The position numbers were made by a program, and so were the translations under genes. Of a stretch of 64,000 bases of DNA, positions 9,334 to 17,391 are shown piece after piece. A model generated the notes under the pieces. That model was not told where the DNA came from. It made no database searches and worked only from the letters and a program-made list of their open reading frames with translations. This stretch comes from Flavobacterium sp. MC2016-06 (GTDB lineage: Bacteria; Bacteroidota; Bacteroidia; Flavobacteriales; Flavobacteriaceae): NCBI RefSeq assembly GCF_009711165.2, contig NZ_WMID02000006.1:62001-126000 (forward strand), in the 5' to 3' direction. The stretch's first letter is position 1. The number at the start of each line of letters is the position of its first letter.

Positions 9334-9373
9334 AAAAAAGAGCAGACAATATTTATTGTCTGCTCTTTTTTTA
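9334..9373 (+). terminator. intrinsic terminator after atpG
   Basis: A GC-containing stem (AGAGCAGACAAT pairing with ATTGTCTGCTCT) closes on a short loop and is followed by a run of seven Ts. It starts 16 bases after the atpG stop codon. Confidence 0.9.
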
Positions 9374-9402
9374 TGTAGATGTTTTTCTTTTTAATAAATA
9401 GT

Positions 9403-9454
9403 ATAAAATGGTGATTCTCATTCTATCGATAAAATGAGAATCAATACCATTTTA
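9403..9454. repeat. near-perfect stem-loop in the atpG downstream gap
   Basis: The left arm ATAAAATGGTGATTCTCATT (9403-9422) pairs with the right arm ending CAATACCATTTTAT (to 9454), leaving a 3-base bulge and a short loop. It has no T tract of its own and follows the terminator by 30 bases. Function unknown. Confidence 0.65.
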
Positions 9455-9484
9455 TATTTTATTGCAGATACCTTAAAACCCGCA

Positions 9485-9662
9485 ATGCTTTGTCTTTTAT
9501 GGGAACAAACTAGCTTTATAAATCCCAATGCTCTGTTTTTTTAGGGTTACATTTCAGCAGAATCAATCCCTTTATGCTTTGTCTTTTATGGGAACAAACA
9601 AGCTTTATTAGTCCCAGTGCTTCCTTTTTTATAAGGGTTGTATTTAGCTTTCTCAATCCCTG
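9485..9662. repeat. 89-bp tandem direct repeat, two copies, no gene
   Basis: Two imperfect copies begin at 9485 and 9574, each opening with ATGCTTTGTCTTTTATGGGA and followed by ACAAAC, then AGCTTTAT, TCCCA, a T run, AGGGTT and CAATCCC. Internal GGGA/TCCC and AGGGTT/AATCCC pairs could form small hairpins. The whole gap 9318-9887 holds no credible open reading frame. Apart from the terminator, the stem-loop, this repeat and the promoter near 9862, I see nothing in it. Confidence 0.7.
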
Positions 9663-9835
9663 TGTTACAAATTTAATAAAAGTCCAGTGTAAAAAACTTA
9701 CATAATTTTTAGTTAATATTTACATATTTCACATGTTTTATGGTTCAGAATCATGTAAGTAAGTCTGAAAACAGTTTTTTAGAAAATGTTTTTTGATAAT
9801 ATAACTTTAATGATAACGTTATTCTTAAGGATATA

Positions 9836-9869
9836 TTGGAGGCAATAATTGTTTTTTTAAGTAATTTTG
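9836..9869 (+). promoter_or_regulatory. flavobacterial promoter for the GNAT gene
   Basis: TTG at 9836-9838 and a perfect -7 box TAATTTTG at 9862-9869 are separated by 23 bases. The box overlaps an upstream in-frame TTG, which argues that the true start codon is the ATG at 9888. Confidence 0.55.
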
Positions 9870-9887
9870 ATTTCTATTCTATACATT

Positions 9888-10334
9888 ATGCAATTTAAAA
9901 TCAAAGAACTTACTACAATTCCAGAAATGCTGGCTCAAATTGAGACTATGCGATTTCTTTATCCAAATCTTTCTATCGAAAAATATGAAACCTTTCTCTC
10001 TCAAATGGTTCCGCATAATTATATTCAAATAGGTGTTTTTGATGAGAATGTTTGTTTGGGAATTACGGGATGCTGGTCTGCGACTAAATTATGGACAGGT
10101 AAATATCTCGAAATAGATAATTTTGTGGTCAATCCAGAACATCGCTCAAAAGGAATAGGAAAACTGCTGACAGATTATATCGACCAAAAAGCAATAGCTT
10201 TAGATTGCAGTAGTATTGTCTTGGATGCCTTTACTGGAAATTTTGCAGCACATCGTTTTTATTACAATCAAGGATATGCACCAAAAGGATTTCATTTTGT
10301 AAAAATTTTAGATGAGACCAAACTCACTTTGTAA
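9888..10334 (+). CDS. GNAT-family N-acetyltransferase
   Basis: The protein has 148 residues from the ATG at 9888. The acetyl-CoA binding motif A is clear: VNPEHRSKGIGKLLTDYI matches the V-x-x-x-x-R-x-x-G-I/L-G loop and helix. The end of the domain (FYYNQGYAPKGFHFVK) is typical. GNAT enzymes transfer acetyl from acetyl-CoA to amines on small molecules or proteins; the substrate is not predictable here. It stands alone between the atp unit and the next operon, with its own promoter. Confidence 0.85.
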   Translation: MQFKIKELTTIPEMLAQIETMRFLYPNLSIEKYETFLSQMVPHNYIQIGVFDENVCLGITGCWSATKLWTGKYLEIDNFVVNPEHRSKGIGKLLTDYIDQKAIALDCSSIVLDAFTGNFAAHRFYYNQGYAPKGFHFVKILDETKLTL

Positions 10335-10461
10335 TAATTAGTTACGTCTTTATTCGAAAAACCCTTACATTTATATTTTTATATTTAGTAACTTTTTAAC
10401 ATTTTGTACGTATAACATCTGACGACCAAAGAAGTTTAAAAAAAATAGATTAACTAACACA

Positions 10462-11136
10462 ATGGCAAAAGAAAATTTTAATTGGAAGAGCCTCTTTATT
10501 AATGACGAAACCAATAAAGAAGAAGGATCAACCGCAGTAAAACCAGCAGCCCCAGTTTTATCAACTCCTGAAAAAAAATTCCCAACTCAAGTTACAGATT
10601 CATTTCCTGCAAGCGCAGTGAGCAATCCTTTTTTAAATGAAATCTTTGAAGTTTACGATAAAGGTTTTGATTCGTTGAATTTAGAGGGTTTTGATTTTTT
10701 TGAATTGTATAAATCTGTTTTAGCCGTAGGAATAACAAATCCTCAAAGTTATCAGATGGCTTTTACAATGGGAAAAACTATAAGGCCAGATTTAAATAAA
10801 GAATTCCTTTTAGAGAAAGCAAACTTCTATATCAGTGAAATCGAAAAGGTTTATGCAAAATATGATACTGTTGGAAAAACTAAAAAATCAGAATTAGATA
10901 ACAACATTACAAAAGAAAAATATAATTTATCTAAAAGCATTTCTGATTTAGAAGCCAAAATTATTGAACTTCAAAAAGAGTTAGAATCTAAAAAAATGGA
11001 GCTTCAAAAAATTGATCCAAAAAATATGGAGCAGCTTTCAGAAATTCAATTAAAAATGGAAGCTAACGATTTAGCAAAACAAAAAATATTAAGTTCAATA
11101 AACACTGTAATAACAGGAATCAATCAATATTTATAA
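10462..11136 (+). CDS. cytoplasmic coiled-coil protein, first gene of the ABC/OmpA/AAA+ locus
   Basis: I do not recognise this 224-residue protein. There is no signal peptide or membrane helix. Residues 1-60 are polar and rich in Pro, Ala and Thr, probably disordered. Residues 60-130 look like a small folded domain (NPFLNEIFEVYDKGFDSLNLEGFDF region). Residues 135-215 form a long Lys/Glu-rich coiled coil. It is 9 bases ahead of the next gene. Its co-occurrence with a membrane coiled-coil protein and an ABC system suggests a cytoplasmic adaptor or scaffold; this is inference only. Confidence 0.75.
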   Translation: MAKENFNWKSLFINDETNKEEGSTAVKPAAPVLSTPEKKFPTQVTDSFPASAVSNPFLNEIFEVYDKGFDSLNLEGFDFFELYKSVLAVGITNPQSYQMAFTMGKTIRPDLNKEFLLEKANFYISEIEKVYAKYDTVGKTKKSELDNNITKEKYNLSKSISDLEAKIIELQKELESKKMELQKIDPKNMEQLSEIQLKMEANDLAKQKILSSINTVITGINQYL

Positions 11137-11145
11137 TATATAATA

Positions 11146-12267
11146 ATGGATAAATACGAACAAGAAAAAAGTACTCTTTTATCATTGCCAATTTTAAAAC
11201 ATTTTGATGAATCTAAAGGAGAAATTGCTTTAAAATCTGGAGCACTAAAAAAAGGAGAGAAGTCATTGTTTTTGGCTCTAGCTTTAGGTTTATTAGGAGT
11301 AGGAGGTTATTTGGTTTGGACCTATATTATTCCGCCATTATTTACAATGCTTGGGCAGGCAATAGCTTTGTCTGCAACGGGAGTTTTCTTAGTTTTTTTA
11401 GTAATGATGTTTCCAGTAATCATGAAAGGACTTCGTTTTGCTACAAAAAATCTTCATAAAGCATTAATACAAAGTAATCCTTTTAATGAATTGGAAGAGC
11501 AAAAACAAAAGATGGTTAAAAACCGTGAAGTTTTTAAGAATACAAAAGCAAAGCTGAAAGGACTTAAAAATGAAATGGAGATTGAAGCCAGTAAATCTGA
11601 AAAAGAAGCCAAATCTTTTCAAGAAGACGTTTTGAGTTTACAGCGTCAATCTGAAAAATTAAAATCTGCCATGGATGAAATGGTGAAGATTAACGGAGTT
11701 GCGGCAAAAGATACAGATGAGTATGTAGCCCTGCAAAGTGAGTTGGCTAGAAAATTAAGTGACTCACAAAGAGTTTCTACTCAATATGAGCAAAGTAAAA
11801 GTTTTATTCAAAAATATGGCGTTCGTGCTAATGTTTTAGGAAAAATGGATAGAAAATTAACTTTGGCAGGAACAGCGATCGATATAAAAATTGCTGATTT
11901 TGATGCTACAGTTACCATGCTTCAAAAAGAATATGAGTTTGCTAGAAATGCTAAAGAAGCAACAGAAAGTGCTAAAAGCGCTATGATGTTTACAAAAGAT
12001 TGGGAGTTAGAATATGCTTTAGAAGTTGTAACTTCTACGATCGCTCTAGATATTGCAAAAACATCTGAAAACTTGATTGATATTGATGCTTTAACCTCTA
12101 AATATTCTGTTGATAACGATGAACTTTATTCTCGATTAGATTCATTGGCTGATGAAATTAAAACGGGAGATAATACCATTCCAGACTCAACAAAATATAC
12201 AAGTCCAAATTATAAAATGACCAAAGAAGATAAATTATCTAGCGGTGGTTTTGGAGATATTTTTTAA
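11146..12267 (+). CDS. two-helix membrane protein with long coiled coil
   Basis: The 373-residue protein has two adjacent membrane helices (about residues 42-64 and 70-94) after a short cytoplasmic N-terminus, then about 200 residues of heptad-like Lys/Glu/Leu coiled coil and an acidic tail ending in GGFGDIF. I do not recognise the family. The layout (two N-terminal helices plus a helical cytoplasmic domain) resembles XpaC-type partners of TelA proteins, but I see no diagnostic motif and do not assign it. The gene lies between a cytoplasmic coiled-coil gene and the SBP-OmpA gene in one operon. Confidence 0.75.
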   Translation: MDKYEQEKSTLLSLPILKHFDESKGEIALKSGALKKGEKSLFLALALGLLGVGGYLVWTYIIPPLFTMLGQAIALSATGVFLVFLVMMFPVIMKGLRFATKNLHKALIQSNPFNELEEQKQKMVKNREVFKNTKAKLKGLKNEMEIEASKSEKEAKSFQEDVLSLQRQSEKLKSAMDEMVKINGVAAKDTDEYVALQSELARKLSDSQRVSTQYEQSKSFIQKYGVRANVLGKMDRKLTLAGTAIDIKIADFDATVTMLQKEYEFARNAKEATESAKSAMMFTKDWELEYALEVVTSTIALDIAKTSENLIDIDALTSKYSVDNDELYSRLDSLADEIKTGDNTIPDSTKYTSPNYKMTKEDKLSSGGFGDIF

Positions 12268-12293
12268 TAAATCAATTTAATTTTAAAAATAAA

Positions 12294-14108
12294 ATGGGAA
12301 AAATTTTAAGAACAGAAAAACTAACTACGTTTTCTGAATTATTAATCGTTGTTGTGGCAATTGGAGTAATTCTAGGAGGAGTTTATTACATCTCTCCAGG
12401 AATTAAAACAGCTGTTTCTAAACAATTAAATGGAATAGATCTTAATCAAACAGACGTTAACAACGTAACAAATGCACAAAAAATAGCACTTCCGTCTACA
12501 GAAATTTCTACAGAAGTAGCAGACAAACCATTAGTGAAAATTGGAGCTTATGCATGGAATGCACAATCTGGAATTATTGTTTCTAACGGTGGACCTAAAA
12601 CAACTAAAGGTTCTTTGATGGAGAAAAATGGAGTTAATCTTGAAATTATCCGTCAAGACTGGCTTTCAGAATTGCGTAACATGCAAATGAAATTTATTGA
12701 AGAATTTGATAAAGGTGAAACTTTTCCAAGTTCAGATAAAAGCGTTTTTGCGGTTATGATTATGGGAGATGGTGCGCCATTTTACATTAGTTCTGTTCAA
12801 AAATCATTAGACGAAAAATACGGAAAAGACAAATACCACTTACAAGTTATGGGTGTTGTGGGTATGAGTTATGGTGAAGATAAATTAATTGGACCACCAA
12901 GTTGGAAATCAGATCCAAAATCTATGAAAGGTGCTGTTGTTTCTGCAGTACTTGGAGATGGTGACTGGGTTACAACGGTAAACTACTGTTTTGCAAACGG
13001 ATTAAAAGTAAATCCAGATCCAACAACTTATGATGCTGAAGCGGTAAATATTTATCCATCAGAAAATGACGATTATATTAAATCGGCAGAGGAATTGATT
13101 AAATCTCAAACAACAGGATGGACTGTAACTTTAAAAGAAGTTGTTAACGGAAAACTAACTGGAAAATCAGTTAACAGAAAAATTGACGGTTGTGCAACTT
13201 GGACTCCAGGTGATAAAACAGTTTTTGATAAACTTTCAGGTTTTGTTGATATTGTTTCTACAAAAGAATTCAACAACCAAATGCCAACGGCACTTATTGG
13301 TGTAAAAGAATGGGCTGAAAAAAATCCAGCTATTGTTTCTAATATTTTAAAATCGGCACTTACGGCTTCAAACCAAATGAAGAACTATGAAGACTGGAAA
13401 GTAAGAGCTTCGCAAGCAGTTGCTGATACTTATAAAATTGAAACACCAGAATATTGGTATAAAATGTTTAAAGGACAACAAGGAACTAAAAACGGATTGA
13501 CTTATAATATGGGAGGTTCAAAAGTATTTAACTATGCAGATGCAATGCAATACTTTGGTTTGTCTGATGGAGTTAACAGATACAAATCTGTTTACAACCA
13601 AGTTTCAGGATATTTAACAGAACTAAATCCTTTTGGGTTTAATGAAAATGTTGGAGCTGTTGTTCCTTACGATCAAGCAGTAAATTTATTTTACTTAAAA
13701 AACATTAATGACATTGAGTCAACTTCTGCAGATAAAGCAGATTACAGTAACCAAGCAACAGAAGTTGTAGCGTCTGGAGAATGGAAAATTAACTTTAATA
13801 CCGGAAGTGCTGAAATTTCAAACAGTTCAAGTAAAGAAGTTGAAAAAATTTACAACCTTTTAGTTCAGGCTGAAAACACAAAATTAACTGTTGTAGGACA
13901 TACTGATAATGTTGGAAATCCAGATTCTAATTTAGCTTTATCAAAAAGTAGAGCAGAAGCTGTTGTAGCTTACTTAAAACAAAAAGGAATTCCTGCAAAC
14001 CGTTTCCAAATGGTAGACGGTAAAGGTCAAAGTGATCCTGTTGCAGACAACAACACTGCTTCTGGAAAAGCTTTAAACAGACGTGTAGTTATTACTTTCT
14101 TGAAATAA
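12294..14108 (+). CDS. membrane-anchored ABC substrate-binding protein fused to an OmpA domain
   Basis: This is a 604-residue fusion. Residues 14-34 are a single uncleaved-looking membrane helix with no lipobox. Residues ~65-440 look like a type II periplasmic binding protein of the NMT1/SsuA/phosphonate kind (KIGAYAWNAQSGIIVSNG, later ALIGVKEWAEKNPAIVSNIL). Residues 496-604 are an OmpA/MotB-like peptidoglycan-binding domain with GHTDNVG (535-541), the LSKSRAEAV helix and the closing NRR (595-597). The product should sit on the outer face of the inner membrane and grip the cell wall. The genes for a matching permease and ATPase follow. The ligand is unknown. Confidence 0.85.
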   Translation: MGKILRTEKLTTFSELLIVVVAIGVILGGVYYISPGIKTAVSKQLNGIDLNQTDVNNVTNAQKIALPSTEISTEVADKPLVKIGAYAWNAQSGIIVSNGGPKTTKGSLMEKNGVNLEIIRQDWLSELRNMQMKFIEEFDKGETFPSSDKSVFAVMIMGDGAPFYISSVQKSLDEKYGKDKYHLQVMGVVGMSYGEDKLIGPPSWKSDPKSMKGAVVSAVLGDGDWVTTVNYCFANGLKVNPDPTTYDAEAVNIYPSENDDYIKSAEELIKSQTTGWTVTLKEVVNGKLTGKSVNRKIDGCATWTPGDKTVFDKLSGFVDIVSTKEFNNQMPTALIGVKEWAEKNPAIVSNILKSALTASNQMKNYEDWKVRASQAVADTYKIETPEYWYKMFKGQQGTKNGLTYNMGGSKVFNYADAMQYFGLSDGVNRYKSVYNQVSGYLTELNPFGFNENVGAVVPYDQAVNLFYLKNINDIESTSADKADYSNQATEVVASGEWKINFNTGSAEISNSSSKEVEKIYNLLVQAENTKLTVVGHTDNVGNPDSNLALSKSRAEAVVAYLKQKGIPANRFQMVDGKGQSDPVADNNTASGKALNRRVVITFLK

Positions 14109-14118
14109 TAATAAAAAA

Positions 14119-14150
14119 GAAAAGGCTATCCTTTGGGATAGCCTTTATTA
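14119..14150 (+). terminator. terminator-like hairpin inside the ABC/OmpA/AAA+ locus
   Basis: An 11-bp perfect stem (14121-14131 with 14136-14146) with loop TTTG is followed by a weak T/A tract. It lies 12 bases after the SBP-OmpA stop and ends 9 bases before the permease ATG. Termination here would be partial and would lower permease, ATPase and AAA+ levels relative to the first three products. Confidence 0.65.
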
Positions 14151-14155
14151 TAAAT

Positions 14156-14926
14156 ATGATAAAATTTTTTACGCCCTTTGAAAAAATATCAAAACTGAAT
14201 AAAACGCTTATTTTAATAGGCTGGCTTGTTCTTTTGATTGTTATTTGGTTTGTAGCCACTTCTGGCGAAAAACACCTTTTTCCTTCTCCAAGCCAAGTTT
14301 TAACAGGTTTTACAGAACTGTATAATGAAGGTTTGGTCGTACACATTTTCAATTCTTTGTCATTGTGTTTTATTTCTATTTTTCTGGCTACAGTAATTTC
14401 ATTATTCTTAGCGTATTCATGGCCGATTCCAGTATTGAAATCAATTTCAGAATTTGTAACTAAATTTCGATTTTTACCTTTTACAGGATTATCATTTTAT
14501 ATTACAATGGTAGTTCATGAAGCAAGAATGATGCAGGTTTGGATTTTAGTAATTTTCTTGACAACATTTTTAACGACGTCATTAATTGCAGTAATCAAAG
14601 ACATTCCGCAAGAAGAATTTGATCATGCTAAGATGCTGAAATGTACAAGATGGGAAGTACTTTGGCAGGTAATTATTCTTGGAAGATTAGATTATGTAAT
14701 TGATGTAATCAGACAAAATCTTGCTATAACCTGGATGATGCTTGTTACTGTAGAATCTATAGTTGTCGCTTCTGGAGGTTTAGGATTTTTAATAAAAAAC
14801 TCTGATAAATTTATGAATACAGGGCGTATTATAGCGCTTCAAATCATTATTTTAGTAATTGGACTTGGCTTAGATGCTGGAATAAATTTTTTAAGAAAAG
14901 CCATATTCAGATATTCAAAAATATAA
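14156..14926 (+). CDS. ABC transporter permease, SsuC/TauC-like
   Basis: The protein has 256 residues with about six membrane helices. The EAA-type coupling loop is visible as QEEFDHAKMLKCTRWEVLWQVIILGRLDYVIDVIRQNL (about residues 150-188), and the N-terminal domain (PSPSQVLTGFTELY) matches the nitrate/sulfonate/taurine permease group. With the next gene it would form an importer core at the inner membrane. Start ATG at 14156 directly follows the hairpin; the stop is two bases ahead of the ATPase gene. Confidence 0.9.
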   Translation: MIKFFTPFEKISKLNKTLILIGWLVLLIVIWFVATSGEKHLFPSPSQVLTGFTELYNEGLVVHIFNSLSLCFISIFLATVISLFLAYSWPIPVLKSISEFVTKFRFLPFTGLSFYITMVVHEARMMQVWILVIFLTTFLTTSLIAVIKDIPQEEFDHAKMLKCTRWEVLWQVIILGRLDYVIDVIRQNLAITWMMLVTVESIVVASGGLGFLIKNSDKFMNTGRIIALQIIILVIGLGLDAGINFLRKAIFRYSKI

Positions 14927-14928
14927 TC

Positions 14929-15759
14929 ATGAAACACGAATTTAGAGAAACGCTTTTATATGTAGAAAATCTTAGTGTTGTTTATGATGACACTATTATA
15001 ATAAAAGATATAAGCCTTGTTGAGAAAAATGTAGTTAGAGAGAATATTGATTGTACAGGTCAAGTAGTTGCATTTCTTGGAAGATCGGGTAGAGGAAAAT
15101 CAACTTTTTTTAAAGCATTGACAGGTTTAATTCCGTCAAGTACAGGAAAAATATTAATTAAAGATTTTGAAGACAAAAATCCAGATGCTGCTAAATCTGT
15201 AGCAGAAGGAGATATTGGTTTAGTAGATCAGAAGTATACTTTATTTAGACATAAAACAGTTAATCAAGCCTTGAAATTTTCTCTAAGAAAAACAAAGCTT
15301 TCGGAGGCTGAAAAAGACACTAAAATAAAACAATACTTAAAAGAATGGGGATTAGAAAATTGTGCAGACAAATATCCTAACGAACTTTCTGGAGGACAAA
15401 GACAAAGAACCGCTATTATAGAGCAATTGTTTTCGTCAGATCAATTTATTGTTTTAGACGAACCTTTTTCTGGATTAGATGTTGGAAATATTCAAGAAGT
15501 AAAAAAAGCATTCGAATTATTGAGTAATTCTTCTGAGGTTAATACCGTTATTTTTTCTACTCATGATATAGAATTAGCACTAGAATTAGCTCAGACTATT
15601 TACATTATTGGTTATCCAACTGTTGACGGAAAACTACAGAATTATGGAACTATCGTTGCTAAATACGATTTGAGAGAAATGGGATTAGCATGGAAAGATT
15701 ATTGTGAAGATCATTTAAAATTATCAAAAGAAATTATTCATCAAATGATGATTTCTTAA
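14929..15759 (+). CDS. ABC transporter ATP-binding protein, SsuB-like
   Basis: The protein has 276 residues with a complete ATPase core: Walker A GRSGRGKST (51-59), Q-loop Gln101 in VDQKYTLF, signature LSGGQRQR (153-160), Walker B FIVLDEP (173-179), and switch His212 in STHD. All catalytic positions are present, so it should hydrolyse ATP. The C-terminal ~50 residues are an extension beyond the core. It is two bases after the permease gene and eight before the AAA+ gene. Confidence 0.92.
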   Translation: MKHEFRETLLYVENLSVVYDDTIIIKDISLVEKNVVRENIDCTGQVVAFLGRSGRGKSTFFKALTGLIPSSTGKILIKDFEDKNPDAAKSVAEGDIGLVDQKYTLFRHKTVNQALKFSLRKTKLSEAEKDTKIKQYLKEWGLENCADKYPNELSGGQRQRTAIIEQLFSSDQFIVLDEPFSGLDVGNIQEVKKAFELLSNSSEVNTVIFSTHDIELALELAQTIYIIGYPTVDGKLQNYGTIVAKYDLREMGLAWKDYCEDHLKLSKEIIHQMMIS

Positions 15760-15767
15760 GCCATTAT

Positions 15768-17300
15768 ATGTCAAAAAGCAAGAACCCGATATCGATTTTA
15801 GAAGAATCATTTTTGTCATTAAAAAAATATTTAGAGACAAATATAAATCATAGTGAAGCCGTTTTTACGGCTTCGCTTATTAATGATCTGTACAAAGAAA
15901 CAAAGAGTATCCTTGAAACCTGTAATGTATTAAATCAAGATGCAGCGTTTATTCAAAAAATAAACAATTGTGTTTCTCCAGCGGCTTCTACAGGATTACT
16001 GCTTAAGACAGAACATTTTTTTCTTTCAGAAATTATTGCTCTTTATGATAAAGAAACAGCAAACAAAAATGAAAAATCTCAATTTGTTCTGGCTTATTAT
16101 TATGATGCTTTGCGAAACAAACATTTTGCAGACGCAAACTCTGTAAACGAATTAAATCAGTTAGTTTTTACAGATCAGTTTAAAAATCTTCTGATAAAAA
16201 TTAGACAAGAAAATAAAGTAAGCTTAATAAATCAAGAGCAGTATAAATATTTATTACCAGAAATTTTATCAGAAATCAAGAATAATAAACGCGATGAAAT
16301 TTTAACCCAATATCAAAATTTCATTCATTTTGCTTTTGATAAAAAGATTGAAAACACTTCGACATTTAGTGACTCTCTAGGTTTGAATTTGAATAAAACA
16401 AAAACTGCAGAAAACAAAACAGCCAATGTACCAGAAGAAGATTCACTTGAAAAAGTACTCAAAGAACTTCATCTTTTAGTCGGTCTTGAAGAAGTAAAAA
16501 AAGACGTTGCCGAGCTGATCAATTTATTAGAAATACAAAAAAAGAGATCAAAGCAAGGATTAAAAAATGTTGAGATTACCTTACACACTGTTTTTCTAGG
16601 ACCTCCGGGAACAGGTAAAACTTCTGTAGCAAGACTATTGAGCAGAATTTTTAAACACTTAGGATTTTTATCCAATGGACAAATGTTTGAAACAGACAGA
16701 GAAGGTTTAGTTGCAGGTTATGTTGGGCAGACAGCAACAAAAGTAAATAGTGCTGTAGAAGCTAGTCTTGGAGGCGTTTTGTTTATTGATGAAGCCTATG
16801 CTTTAACTCAGAATTTATCAGGAAGTGATTACGGAAGTGAAGCCGTAAACACACTGTTGAAAAGAATGGAAGATCATCGGGATGATCTGTCAGTTGTTGT
16901 AGCTGGATATACAGAACCCATGCAGCTTTTTATAGAATCTAATCCTGGATTAAGATCGCGTTTTAATAGATTTTTTCATTTTAAACATTTTTCGCCAGCA
17001 GAATTATTTCAAATTTTCGAATCTTATTGTAAAAAATCAGACTTTATTGTTTCTGAAGAAGCAAAAGAAAAACTAACAGATACCTTTGAATTATTGTATT
17101 CGCAAAAAGACGAAAGTTTTGGAAATGCGAGAGTTGTTAGAAATTTGTTTGAGAAATGCGTTCAAAATCAGGCAAACAGAATAGTCAAACTCAAAAAACT
17201 CAACAATAAAATTCTAAAAACATTTTCAGAAGAAGATATTCCAGAACCAAAAGAAACTCAAAAAAACGTAAACTTCAGCGCATCTGACGAAACAGCCTAA
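15768..17300 (+). CDS. CbbX/CfxQ-type AAA+ ATPase
   Basis: The protein has 510 residues. Residues 1-220 are a helical N-terminal domain without a recognised family and a polar linker. The AAA+ module has Walker A GPPGTGKTS (278-286), a pore-loop-like YVGQTATKV (318-326), Walker B VLFIDEAYAL (337-346) and an arginine-finger region GLRSRFNRFF. The YVG(Q/H)TA and FIDEAYAL words are hallmarks of the CbbX/EccA group, which remodels protein complexes (Rubisco activases, ESX secretion). No Rubisco or ESX genes are here. It closes the six-gene locus and probably remodels one of its membrane or coiled-coil components. Confidence 0.88.
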   Translation: MSKSKNPISILEESFLSLKKYLETNINHSEAVFTASLINDLYKETKSILETCNVLNQDAAFIQKINNCVSPAASTGLLLKTEHFFLSEIIALYDKETANKNEKSQFVLAYYYDALRNKHFADANSVNELNQLVFTDQFKNLLIKIRQENKVSLINQEQYKYLLPEILSEIKNNKRDEILTQYQNFIHFAFDKKIENTSTFSDSLGLNLNKTKTAENKTANVPEEDSLEKVLKELHLLVGLEEVKKDVAELINLLEIQKKRSKQGLKNVEITLHTVFLGPPGTGKTSVARLLSRIFKHLGFLSNGQMFETDREGLVAGYVGQTATKVNSAVEASLGGVLFIDEAYALTQNLSGSDYGSEAVNTLLKRMEDHRDDLSVVVAGYTEPMQLFIESNPGLRSRFNRFFHFKHFSPAELFQIFESYCKKSDFIVSEEAKEKLTDTFELLYSQKDESFGNARVVRNLFEKCVQNQANRIVKLKKLNNKILKTFSEEDIPEPKETQKNVNFSASDETA

Positions 17301-17332
17301 ATCTTAAATAACCTTTAATACCTTGGTGAATT

Positions 17333-17364
17333 CGGCAATTATCTCAAAGAAATGGTTATTTTTG
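17333..17364 (+). promoter_or_regulatory. flavobacterial promoter before the flippase operon
   Basis: TTG at 17333-17335 and a perfect -7 box TATTTTTG at 17357-17364 lie 21 bases apart, 27 bases before the flippase start codon. It separates the envelope operon from the AAA+ gene. Confidence 0.6.
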
Positions 17365-17391
17365 TCTTATAAACTTTATTAGAATTATATT

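Noticed and set aside
9867..9887. Upstream TTG start for the GNAT gene
   Set aside because: The TTG forms the end of a perfect -7 promoter box, so it would not be in the transcript. The ATG at 9888 fits the family start.
11146..12267. XpaC (TelA partner) assignment
   Set aside because: Only topology and coiled coil agree; no sequence motif supports the name and no TelA gene is in the locus.
15768..17300. Rubisco activase function
   Set aside because: The AAA+ core resembles CbbX, but no Rubisco or other Calvin-cycle gene is present and the host group is heterotrophic.
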